DNA of 64,000 nucleotides from contig NZ_JAKSXW010000143.1 of the NCBI RefSeq assembly GCF_022829405.1, positions 62,001 to 126,000 of the forward strand, in the 5' to 3' direction. Positions 17,104 through 24,694 of the stretch are shown here, one piece after another. The translations under genes and the position numbers were made by a program. This DNA is from Methylobacterium sp. J-076 (GTDB lineage: Bacteria; Pseudomonadota; Alphaproteobacteria; Rhizobiales; Beijerinckiaceae). The notes beneath the pieces were generated by a model. It worked only from the letters and a program-made list of their open reading frames with translations, searched no databases and had not been told where the DNA came from. Numbering within the stretch: the first letter of the stretch is position 1; each line of letters starts with the position of its first letter.

Positions 17104-18831
17104 TCAGTCGCGGGCGCCCTCGCCCGCCCGCCAGGCGCGTTCCGCCTCGTCCCAGGCGGCCAGGGGTTGGAGGTCCGGGACCCAGGCGAGGCCGGTCTTG
17201 GCGTCCGAGGAGACGGCCTCCGGCGTCACCACCACGTCGAGGAGGGCAGGGCGGTTGGCGAGCGCCCGCGCGATCGCCGGGCCGAGATCCTCCTCGCGCT
17301 CCACCCGCTCGCCGTGCATCCCCAGGGCCCGGGCCATGCCGGCATAGTCGCTGAAGGCCAAGCGCGTGCCGACCACCTTGCCGTGGGTCACCGTCTGGTC
17401 GTGGACCTCGATCTGCCACGCGCCGTTGTTGGCCACCACGATCAGGACCGGGGCCTTGTGCCGGGCCGCCGTGTCGAGCTCGATGGCGTTGAAGCCGAAG
17501 GCGCCGTCCCCCGTCGCCACCACGGTCGTGCGCTCCGGGCAGGCGAGGCTCGCGGCGATCCCGTAGGGCACGCCGACGCCGATGCAGCCGAACGGCCCCG
17601 GATCGAGCATGGTCGAGGCCGAGAGGCCGATCCGGGCGAAGCTCAGGAAGTCGCCGCCGTCGGTCACCACGATGGCGTCGGGTTCGATGGCCGCCTGCAG
17701 GGCCGCGATGACGCGGTTGGGATGGAGCCGCCCGTCGCTCCCGGCGGGGGCGGAGGCCATGGTCTGCCGCAGCTTGGTCGCCCGCTGGTCGTGCTTGGAC
17801 CGGAGGGTCTCGGCCCAGCCCCGATCGACGGCGCTCGCCCGGTTCCCCGCCGCGTCCAGCAGGGCGCGCAGTGCCGCGGCGGGGTCGGAGAGGATCTCGA
17901 CGGCACCGCGGCGGTTGTCGCGCAGTTCGGCCGGGGTGTCGGCGAGGCGCACGAAGCGGGCGTCCCCGAACACCGCCGGGGACCCGTAGGCGAGCTGGAA
18001 GTCCAGCCGGCGGCCGACGGTGAGCACGACGTCCGCATCGCCCATCACCGCCCCGCGCATGGCGCCGACGACGGAGGGGTGGGCATCGGGCACGAGGCCG
18101 CGGCTCTCGCCGGTGTCGAGGTAGACCGCGCCGAGCCGGTCGAGCAGGGCGATCAGTTCCGGCCCGGCCCGGCGGGCGCCGCGCCCCGAGATCACGAGGA
18201 CGCGCCGGGCCGACCACAGCAGGTCCACCGCCTGCGCGATGCGGGCGGGGTCGGGCTGCGGCACGACGCGGGGCTTGGACCCGAGGTGCTCCTCCATCTG
18301 GAGGGGCTTGGGCACGAGGCCGCGCAGGGTGTCGGCGGGGAAGTCGATGTAGGACGGACCCGGCTCGCCGCCCTCGCCGAGGGCCCGGGCGATCGCCTCG
18401 TCGAGTTCGGCCAGCGCCAGGGCCGGCTCGCGGACGGTGCGGGCGTAGCGGGTGACCGTGCGCACGAGGTGGGTGTGGTCGAGGTCCTGCAGCCCGCCGC
18501 GGTTCTCCTGGCCGCGGGGGTTGGTGCCGGACAGGACCAGCACCGAGGCGCGGGAGACGTGGGCGTTGGCGATGCCGGTCACCGCGTTGGTCATGCCGGG
18601 GCCGGCCGTCACCAGGGCCACGCCCAGCTCCCCCGTCACCTCGTGGTGGGCCTGCGCCATGTGGACGGCGGCCCGCTCGTCGCGCACGTCGATGATCCGG
18701 ATGCCCTCGGCGTCGAGGCGCATCCAGATCGGCATGATGTGGCCGCCGCACAGGGCGAAGACGCGGGTGACGCCGCGCGCCTTCAGGGACCGGGCGACGA
18801 CGGCCGCGACGCTGTCGGGCGAGATCTGCAT
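17104..18831 (-). CDS. Thiamine-diphosphate enzyme (acetolactate synthase / 2-hydroxyacyl-CoA lyase family)
   Basis: 575 aa with three domains. The N-terminal PYR domain carries the catalytic Glu in VRDERAAVHMAQAHHE, followed by GPGMTNAVTGIANAH. The middle domain has VLVISGRGARRAG. The C-terminal ThDP-binding motif is GDGAFGFNAIELDTA...NNGAWQIE. The whole family (acetolactate synthase, glyoxylate carboligase, oxalyl-CoA decarboxylase, 2-hydroxyacyl-CoA lyase) shares this plan. Its place as last gene after an acyl-CoA ligase favours a CoA-dependent lyase or decarboxylase over amino-acid synthesis, and no ilvN-type small subunit is present. An AAGGA site precedes the ATG. Confidence 0.8.
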   Translation of the reverse strand: MQISPDSVAAVVARSLKARGVTRVFALCGGHIMPIWMRLDAEGIRIIDVRDERAAVHMAQAHHEVTGELGVALVTAGPGMTNAVTGIANAHVSRASVLVLSGTNPRGQENRGGLQDLDHTHLVRTVTRYARTVREPALALAELDEAIARALGEGGEPGPSYIDFPADTLRGLVPKPLQMEEHLGSKPRVVPQPDPARIAQAVDLLWSARRVLVISGRGARRAGPELIALLDRLGAVYLDTGESRGLVPDAHPSVVGAMRGAVMGDADVVLTVGRRLDFQLAYGSPAVFGDARFVRLADTPAELRDNRRGAVEILSDPAAALRALLDAAGNRASAVDRGWAETLRSKHDQRATKLRQTMASAPAGSDGRLHPNRVIAALQAAIEPDAIVVTDGGDFLSFARIGLSASTMLDPGPFGCIGVGVPYGIAASLACPERTTVVATGDGAFGFNAIELDTAARHKAPVLIVVANNGAWQIEVHDQTVTHGKVVGTRLAFSDYAGMARALGMHGERVEREEDLGPAIARALANRPALLDVVVTPEAVSSDAKTGLAWVPDLQPLAAWDEAERAWRAGEGARD

Positions 18832-18865
18832 GGGCGATTCCTTCGATCGTGGGGGAGGCGGCGCC

Positions 18866-20461
18866 TCAGCTCGCGGCCCGGTGCCCGGCCTGGGCGAGGC
18901 GCTCGCCCTCCAGGACCTGCTCCTTCAGCACCCGGTGCATGACCTTGCCCGTGGCGTTGCGCGGCACGTCGTCCACCGGCACGAAGGACAGGCTGCGCGG
19001 GCATTTGTAGCCGGCGAGATGCTCCCGGCTCCATTCGATCAGCTCGTTGGTGTTCAGGGCGGCGCCATCGTGCAGCACCACGACCGCGTGGACGCGCTCG
19101 CCCCACTTGGCGTCGGGCAGGCCGATCACCGCCACGTCCCGCACCGCCGGGTGGCGCCCGAGCGCCGCCTCGACCTCGGACGGGTAGACGTTCTCGCCGC
19201 CGGAGATGATCATGTTGCTCTTGCGGTCCACGAGCTGGATGAAGCCGTCCGCGTCGCGGATCGCCATGTCGCCCACGGTGCAGTACTCGCCGTGGAAGGC
19301 GGCGGCCGTCTTCTCGGGCAGCTTCCAGTATCCGTCGAACAGGTACGGGTTGTTGCAGTACAGCTCACCCGGCTGCCCGTCGGGCACCTCGTTCCCCTCG
19401 GCGTCCAGCAGCTTGATCGGCGCCGAGCCGACGCATTCGCGGCCGACCGACCCGAGCTTCGTGAACTGCTCCCGCGGGTGGAGCATGGTGACCCAGCCGG
19501 TCTCGGTGGCGCCGTAGAGCTCGAACAGGCCGGAATTCGGAAACAGCTCCATCACCGCGCGCTTGGTCTCCTGCCGGGCGGGGGCGGACGAGATCATCAG
19601 CTTGGTGACGCGGTCGAGGTTGTACTTGTCCCGCACCCCGGCGGCGAGGCCGAGCATCATGATGTAATGGGTCGGGACCAGGGAGGTGAAGGTCGCCTCG
19701 CCCTCGGCCAGCGTCTTGAGGCAGTGCTCCGGGTCGAAGCTCTTGCGCGAGTAGATCGAGACGCTGCCGCCGCAATAGCTGAACGCCCCGAAGAAGTAGA
19801 GCGAGTTGGCATGGCACATCGGCATCACGAGCAGCGCGCCGTCGTTGCGGTGGATGCCGAGCTCGATCTCCGTGCACAGGGAGAGGTTCGCCGCGCCGCG
19901 ATGGCTGCGGATCGCGCCCTTCGGGTTCCCGGTGGTGCCCGAGGTGTACATCAGCATCCAGGGGTCGTCGGGGGAGACCGTGACCTCCGGCTCCCCGGCG
20001 CTTCCCTGTCCGAGGAAGTCCTCGTAATCGCGGAATCCCGCCGGGCAGGGGTGGAGCCGGCCGAAATGGATCAGGTTCCCCACCGGGATGGACAGGTCGG
20101 CGCGGATCGCTTCCACGAGGCCGACGAGTTCGTCCTGGACGATGAGCGCCCCGGCCTCGGCGTTCTCGACGATGAAGCGCACTTCCTGGCCCACGAGCCG
20201 GAAGTTGATCGGCACGGCGACGAGACCGGCCTTGGCGGTGGCGGCGTAGATCTCGGCCCACTCGACGCAGTTGTAGGCCAGCACCGCCACGCGGGCGCCC
20301 TTGGCGAGGCCGAGGCCGAGCAGCGCGTTGCCGAGGCGGCAGGCCCGCTCGTTCCACAGGCGGAAGCTCATGGCGCGCTCGAGATCCCGCGCGCCGCTCG
20401 CCTCGGGGCGAAGGCGGGCATGCACCGAGAGCATCTGGCCGAACGTCAAAAGGTCCTTCAT
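18866..20461 (-). CDS. AMP-forming acyl-CoA synthetase
   Basis: 531 aa, the normal length of the ANL superfamily. The P-loop-like motif is MYTSGTTGNPKGAIRSHRGA. Others are ELYGATETGWV, the hinge motif VGDMAIRDADGFIQLVDRKS and the C-terminal catalytic Lys in PRNATGKVMHR. It activates a carboxylic acid to its CoA thioester with ATP. It lies 34 bases before the ThDP gene and 92 bases after the small exported protein. In the island model it corresponds to LvaE, activating the acid made by AldA. The chain length preferred cannot be told. Confidence 0.9.
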   Translation of the reverse strand: MKDLLTFGQMLSVHARLRPEASGARDLERAMSFRLWNERACRLGNALLGLGLAKGARVAVLAYNCVEWAEIYAATAKAGLVAVPINFRLVGQEVRFIVENAEAGALIVQDELVGLVEAIRADLSIPVGNLIHFGRLHPCPAGFRDYEDFLGQGSAGEPEVTVSPDDPWMLMYTSGTTGNPKGAIRSHRGAANLSLCTEIELGIHRNDGALLVMPMCHANSLYFFGAFSYCGGSVSIYSRKSFDPEHCLKTLAEGEATFTSLVPTHYIMMLGLAAGVRDKYNLDRVTKLMISSAPARQETKRAVMELFPNSGLFELYGATETGWVTMLHPREQFTKLGSVGRECVGSAPIKLLDAEGNEVPDGQPGELYCNNPYLFDGYWKLPEKTAAAFHGEYCTVGDMAIRDADGFIQLVDRKSNMIISGGENVYPSEVEAALGRHPAVRDVAVIGLPDAKWGERVHAVVVLHDGAALNTNELIEWSREHLAGYKCPRSLSFVPVDDVPRNATGKVMHRVLKEQVLEGERLAQAGHRAAS

Positions 20462-20553
20462 CGCACTCTCTCAGGCATGTCGAAGCGGCGCCGAACGTCG
20501 GCGCCGCGGCCGTTCCCTCGCGGGTCCCGCTGCTTGCCCCCGGGCGGGGCCCG

Positions 20554-21048
20554 CTACTTGCCCCCGGGCGGGCTGACGGCGTTCAGGACCGCGATCCGGT
20601 AGGCGCCGTCCTTCTCGCCGAGGAGGAAGACGTTGGTGGGCGGCGTGCCCTCGGCTCGGCCCTCGTCCTCGTCGAAGACGATCCGCAGGCGCTTCGTCAC
20701 CGCCATGTTGGGCTTGAAGGTACCCCGCGCCTCGACCTCGGCAAGGCCGTCCGCCGGGAAGTCCTCGACCGCCATCTCCCTGATCGGCCGCCCGAAGGTG
20801 GTGCGGATCTGGAAGAGCGTCAGGCGCTTGCGCGGCAGGCGCACCCCGTCCCAGTTCACGAGGCGCTCGACGGCCGCCTCGTCCCGGTCGCGCAACGCGG
20901 CCTTGACGTAGTCGACCACCCCCTGCGGATCGGACGGCAGGGCCCCCTGCGCCGCGGTCGCGGCCGAGGGCGTGGCCTGCGCCCGCAGGGTGGGGGCGAG
21001 GCCGCAAAGCCCCGCCGCCAGGGCCAGGGTGAGGACGGCGGTCCTCAC
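20554..21048 (-). CDS. Small exported protein coupled to the PQQ dehydrogenase
   Basis: 164 aa from a GTG at 21048 that overlaps the stop of the PQQ dehydrogenase by four bases (GTGA), so translation is probably coupled. Residues 1-23 form a Sec signal peptide (LTLALAAGLCGLAPTLRAQ). The mature part begins with a helix (VVDYVKAALRDRDEAAVERL) and ends in beta strands (NVFLLGEKDGAYRIAVLN). No known domain is recognised. Tight coupling suggests a chaperone, subunit or metal-loading helper of the quinoprotein. Confidence 0.7.
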   Translation of the reverse strand: MRTAVLTLALAAGLCGLAPTLRAQATPSAATAAQGALPSDPQGVVDYVKAALRDRDEAAVERLVNWDGVRLPRKRLTLFQIRTTFGRPIREMAVEDFPADGLAEVEARGTFKPNMAVTKRLRIVFDEDEGRAEGTPPTNVFLLGEKDGAYRIAVLNAVSPPGGK

Positions 21049-22904
21049 TTCGCGGCCGCCTTCTCCGGGGCGGCCGCGTCGGCGCGCTTTCCGCCCGTGG
21101 GCTTCTCGACCGCCTGGTCCATCACCTTGAACACCCACACGACGCCGCCCTGCGGCGCCATCCGCACCCGGCGCTCCTCGGGCAGGTGGCTGTTGATGCC
21201 CCCGAGCATCCGGTCGGCATCGACGCCCCAGCCGGACTGGACCGCGACGTACTGCACGCCGTCCACCGCGAAGGAGGAGGGCACGCCGATGGTGCCGGAG
21301 TTCAGGCGCATCTCCCACAGGACCTTGCCGGTCTTGCCGTCGAAGGCGCGGAACTTGCGGTCGCTGGTGCCGCCGGCGAAGACGAGGCCGCTGCCGGTGG
21401 TCAGCACCGGGCCCCAGGTGGCCGAATCCATGAAGTCATGGGTCCAGACCTGCTTGCCGGTGTTGGGATCCCACGCCTGAAGCTGGCCGATGCGGACCGG
21501 CTTGCTCACGTCGAGCCCGTCCTTGAAGCGCAGGCTCGACAGGATCTCCTCCACCGGCACGCCGATGTAGAGCTCGCCCGGCTTGCGGTTCTTCACCGCC
21601 ACGCCCTGGATGTCGGCGCAGAGGTTGGTGTTGGCCGGGATGTAGAACAGGCCGGTGCCGGGGTTGTAGGCCTCCGGCGGCCAATCCTTGCCGCCCCACA
21701 GGCTCGGGCAGAACGAGACCTTCTTGCCCGTGGTGGGCACCCGCTCGGCGTGGTAGCTCGGCCGGCCGGTCTTCGGATCGAGCCCGGAGAACACGTCCTG
21801 CTCGACGAAGGGCTTGGCGTCCACGAAGTTGATCGGGCCGTCCTTGGTCCGCTCCAGGGTCCAGAGGTAGCCGTCGCGGCCGGCATGGAGGGCGGCGGGC
21901 ACCTTCTTGCCGTTGCGCTCGATGTCGATCAGCACCGGGGCCGACACCTCGTCCCAGTCCCACGCGTCGTTGTAGTGGTACTGGTGGTGGCCCTTGATCT
22001 TGCCGGTGTTGATGTCGAGGGCGATCGCCGACGTGGAATAGAGGTTGTCGCCGGGGCGGGTGTCGGGCATCCACGGGCCGCCGTTGCCGGTGCCGTAGTA
22101 GGCGAGCTCCGTCTTCGGGTCGTAGGTGCCCTGGATCCAGACCGGCGCGCCGCCGGTCTTCCACGAGTCGCCCTTCCAGGTCTGGAAGCCCGGATCCTCG
22201 GGGCCCGCGACGGTGAAGGTCTTCCACGCCTCCTCGCCGGTCTCGGCGTCGAGGGCGGTGATGAAGCCGCGGATGCCGAACTCGCCGCCCGACACGCCGA
22301 CCACGACCTTGCCCTTCGCCACCAGGGGCGAGAGCGTCATGTAGTAGCCGTCCTTCCACTTGGCGACGCACTTGGTCCAGGCGACCTTGCCGGTCTTGGC
22401 CTCCAGGGCGACGACGCAGGCGTCGGTGGTGGCGACGTAGACCTTGTCGCCGTAGAGCCCGACGCCGCGGTTGGTCGGGTGGAGCTGGAACAGCTCCGGC
22501 GGCAGGTCCTTCTGGTAGCGCCACAGCACCGTGCCGTCGCGGGCATCGACCGCCAGCACCTGCGCCTGGGGCGTCGAGATGAACATGACGCCGTCGTTGA
22601 CGATCGGCGGGGCCTGGTGGCCGTCCATCACGCCGGTCGAGAGGGTCCAGGCCGGCACCAGCCGGGCGACGTTTTCGGAGGTGATCTTGGCCAGCGGGCT
22701 GTAGCCCCAGCCGGCGTAGTTGCCCCGGTACTGGAGCCAGTTCTCGGGCTCGGGATTGGCCAGCCGCTCATCGGTGACGGACTTGTAATCCTGCGCCGCC
22801 TCGCCGGCCTGCGCGGCGGCGAGGGTGCCGCAGGTCAGGGCCGTCGCCCCGACGAGGATGGCGGCGAGCTTTCGCCCGGCGCCGCGACCATGCTTCTCGG
22901 ACAT
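21045..22904 (-). CDS. PQQ-dependent alcohol dehydrogenase with lanthanide-type active site (ExaF/XoxF-like)
   Basis: 619 aa with a Sec signal peptide (residues 1-33), placing it in the periplasm. Tryptophan-docking repeats of the eight-bladed propeller recur (DARDGTVLWRYQ, EAKTGKVAWTK, DAETGEEAWKTF, DPNTGKQVWTH, DGKTGKVLWEM). The active-site segment reads YNDAWDWDEVSAP: the catalytic Asp is followed two residues later by a second Asp, the mark of lanthanide-dependent enzymes (calcium enzymes have Ala or Ser there). The disulphide pair SFCPSLW/NLCADI is present. However, the vicinal Cys-Cys usually found before the NRG motif is missing (FQLHPTNRGVGLYGD). The substrate is probably a primary alcohol or diol rather than methanol alone. 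AGGGAG precedes the ATG. Confidence 0.9.
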   Translation of the reverse strand: MSEKHGRGAGRKLAAILVGATALTCGTLAAAQAGEAAQDYKSVTDERLANPEPENWLQYRGNYAGWGYSPLAKITSENVARLVPAWTLSTGVMDGHQAPPIVNDGVMFISTPQAQVLAVDARDGTVLWRYQKDLPPELFQLHPTNRGVGLYGDKVYVATTDACVVALEAKTGKVAWTKCVAKWKDGYYMTLSPLVAKGKVVVGVSGGEFGIRGFITALDAETGEEAWKTFTVAGPEDPGFQTWKGDSWKTGGAPVWIQGTYDPKTELAYYGTGNGGPWMPDTRPGDNLYSTSAIALDINTGKIKGHHQYHYNDAWDWDEVSAPVLIDIERNGKKVPAALHAGRDGYLWTLERTKDGPINFVDAKPFVEQDVFSGLDPKTGRPSYHAERVPTTGKKVSFCPSLWGGKDWPPEAYNPGTGLFYIPANTNLCADIQGVAVKNRKPGELYIGVPVEEILSSLRFKDGLDVSKPVRIGQLQAWDPNTGKQVWTHDFMDSATWGPVLTTGSGLVFAGGTSDRKFRAFDGKTGKVLWEMRLNSGTIGVPSSFAVDGVQYVAVQSGWGVDADRMLGGINSHLPEERRVRMAPQGGVVWVFKVMDQAVEKPTGGKRADAAAPEKAAAK

Positions 22905-23005
22905 CGTTGCACTCCCTGACGTTCTGTTCTTGTCGGATCGGTTCGGCCCGGCATCCCCGCGGGGGCGTCGGGCGACATCGCGCGCACCGGCCGGTGCCGG
23001 CGGTG

Positions 23006-23566
23006 TCAGGCGCCCGGACCGGGCTTGCCGAGGAAGGCGCCGGCCGCCACGGCCTCGCCCTTGTCGTTGGCCGCCAGCGGCAACACCGGGATGCGCTTGC
23101 GGGCGGGGCCCTTGGCGACCCGGCCGCCTTCGCCGGGGACGAATTCCGAGCCGTGGCAGAAGCAGAGCAGCGCCTTGTTGGCCGGATCCCAGCCGTTCAC
23201 CGTGCAGCCCTGGTGGGTGCAGATCGCCGAGAGGGCGACCACGTTGTCGGCGGCGTGGGGCTTGGTGTCCTCGTCGATGTCGGCCTCGGGCACCCGCACG
23301 AGGACGATCTTGGCGAAGCGCGACTCCGTGCGCTGGACGCCGGAGGGATCGACGGCGGTCGCCAGCACGGGCTCGGCCTCCTTCAGGGCGGAGAGGACCA
23401 CCGGCTTCCCCTCCAGGTCGCCGTCCGCGTAGACGAGGCTGTCGCCCTTCTCGGGCAGCTCCTCCTCCGCCCCCGCGAGGACGGGGCTGGCGAGGCAGCA
23501 GCCGGCCAGCCCCAGGAGGGCGGTGCGCCTGTCGATCATCGTCCCGGAACCGTCATTCACCGACAT
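23006..23566 (-). CDS. Tat-exported Rieske [2Fe-2S] protein
   Basis: 186 aa. A twin-arginine signal (IDRRTALLGLAGCCLASPVL) shows folded export. The two cluster motifs are intact: CTHQGC (one Cys, one His, plus a Cys able to form the Rieske disulphide) and CFCHGS. No oxygenase or cytochrome bc1 domain is attached, so it is a small soluble or anchored electron carrier. It is encoded 101 bases upstream of the PQQ dehydrogenase in the same orientation, and no cytochrome c gene is nearby, making it a candidate electron acceptor. The start may also be the ATG at 23539. Confidence 0.85.
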   Translation of the reverse strand: MSVNDGSGTMIDRRTALLGLAGCCLASPVLAGAEEELPEKGDSLVYADGDLEGKPVVLSALKEAEPVLATAVDPSGVQRTESRFAKIVLVRVPEADIDEDTKPHAADNVVALSAICTHQGCTVNGWDPANKALLCFCHGSEFVPGEGGRVAKGPARKRIPVLPLAANDKGEAVAAGAFLGKPGPGA

Positions 23567-23745
23567 CGCATGCGTTTCCTCTGCTGACCGGCCAGGGCGG
23601 CGACTGCCTCACCCCGAACGCGACAGTTGCCGCGTCCGGCCGCCTTTTCGATCGGCTTTCCTGACATTCGGCCTGCCTTCGTTACGGGAAGGTCAGTCCA
23701 TCGCCGGCCACGACTGTCACGGGTACTTGTCGTCCGCCGTGATTC

Positions 23746-24633
23746 TTATGGAATGTAGACGTACTTCAGGTACACGGCATTCGTCGGCGTCATGTTGACG
23801 CCGTAAACGCTGCGCGAGTAGCGCACCGTGATCGATTGCTTCGGATCGTAGAACACCGCGAGACCCGCGCCCAGGGCGAGATCCTGCCCGTGGCTGTTGG
23901 GGATGACGAGGTGGCTGATGGCCAGGTCCGAGGCCGTGTTGTACTGATAATCGAGCGCCAGGAACGGCTCGACCGGGAATTTCGGGTCGTTCAGCTTGAA
24001 GCCGAGGCGCAGGTTGGTGTGGAACGTCATGCCGGGGTTGATCCGCGGCTGGCCGGGGGCCCGCTGCTCGCCGCGGAAGATGCCGCCGGCATCGCCGGTG
24101 AAGCTCAGCCGCTCGCTCTGCACGTCGAACAGGATGCTGGACAGGTTGGCGTAGTAGTTGTTCGTGAAGTTGTCCGTCCCGATCGGCGCCTGGAGGAAGC
24201 TCTGGAAGCCGAGGGTGCTGTTCTCCGTCGGCTTGATCCAGGTCGCCGCGCCCCAGATCGTGTCGCCGAAGCCGAGCTGCTCGCCCCCGCCGCGCACGCC
24301 GAGATAGGCCTCCGGCAGGATCGCCTCGAGGGCGATGCCGACGCCGGGGAGGGAGTCGAGCGTCGTGAAGTAGACGAACTTGCTCAGGCCGACGGCGAGG
24401 TTCTGGCGAGGCTGGCTCGTCAGGTTGCCGCGCGCGTCGAAGTACTGCGAGCTCGAGTTGAACTCACCGTATTGAACGAAGGCGAAAAAGTCCTTGTAGT
24501 TGACCGGCAGTTCGTATTCGCGCGGGCCGATCACCGCGAAGGTGACATCCGCCGCGACGGCTCCGCCCTGTGGCAGCGCCAGGCTCAGCAGGCCCAGCGC
24601 CGCCGCGGCGACACGTGTCGTTCCCTTTCCCAT
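23746..24633 (-). CDS. Outer-membrane beta-barrel of the phenol MetA-pathway family (PF13557-like)
   Basis: 295 aa from the ATG at 24633 with a GGGGGA site. A signal peptide (LGLLSLALPQGGAVAA) is followed by alternating amphipathic strands: FFAFVQYGEFNSSSQYFDAR, FGDTIWGAATWIKP, FHTNLRLGFKLND, VEPFLALDYQYNTASDL, and a last strand ending YLKYVYIP with an aromatic residue near the end. This is the pattern of the MetA-pathway outer-membrane channels, thought to admit hydrophobic or aromatic substrates. Placed between aldA and the Rieske gene, it may bring in the alcohol substrate. Confidence 0.75.
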   Translation of the reverse strand: MGKGTTRVAAAALGLLSLALPQGGAVAADVTFAVIGPREYELPVNYKDFFAFVQYGEFNSSSQYFDARGNLTSQPRQNLAVGLSKFVYFTTLDSLPGVGIALEAILPEAYLGVRGGGEQLGFGDTIWGAATWIKPTENSTLGFQSFLQAPIGTDNFTNNYYANLSSILFDVQSERLSFTGDAGGIFRGEQRAPGQPRINPGMTFHTNLRLGFKLNDPKFPVEPFLALDYQYNTASDLAISHLVIPNSHGQDLALGAGLAVFYDPKQSITVRYSRSVYGVNMTPTNAVYLKYVYIP

Positions 24634-24694
24634 GGCATCCCCCAAAGATCGATTTGATTTTTCATTTTCTTATATTTTTGTTTTTGTAGCGTGA
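24634..24694 (-). promoter_or_regulatory. Very AT-rich translation leader before the outer-membrane gene
   Basis: Read on the minus strand, the short gap between aldA and the channel gene is almost entirely A and T (several runs of A separated by single other bases) and ends in a GGGGGA ribosome binding site. In a genome this GC-rich such a stretch stands out. It may act as an unstructured, translation-enhancing leader or a protein/sRNA target. A matching AT-rich leader lies before aldA. Confidence 0.4.

Noticed and set aside
17104..18831. Biosynthetic acetolactate synthase (ilvB)
   Set aside because: No small subunit or ilvC gene follows, and the gene ends a catabolic operon with an acyl-CoA ligase; left as a general ThDP enzyme.
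21045..22904. A xoxFGJ or mxaFJGI methanol dehydrogenase operon
   Set aside because: No cytochrome cL, MxaI-like or XoxJ-like gene is adjacent; the neighbours are a Rieske protein, AldA and an acyl-CoA ligase.
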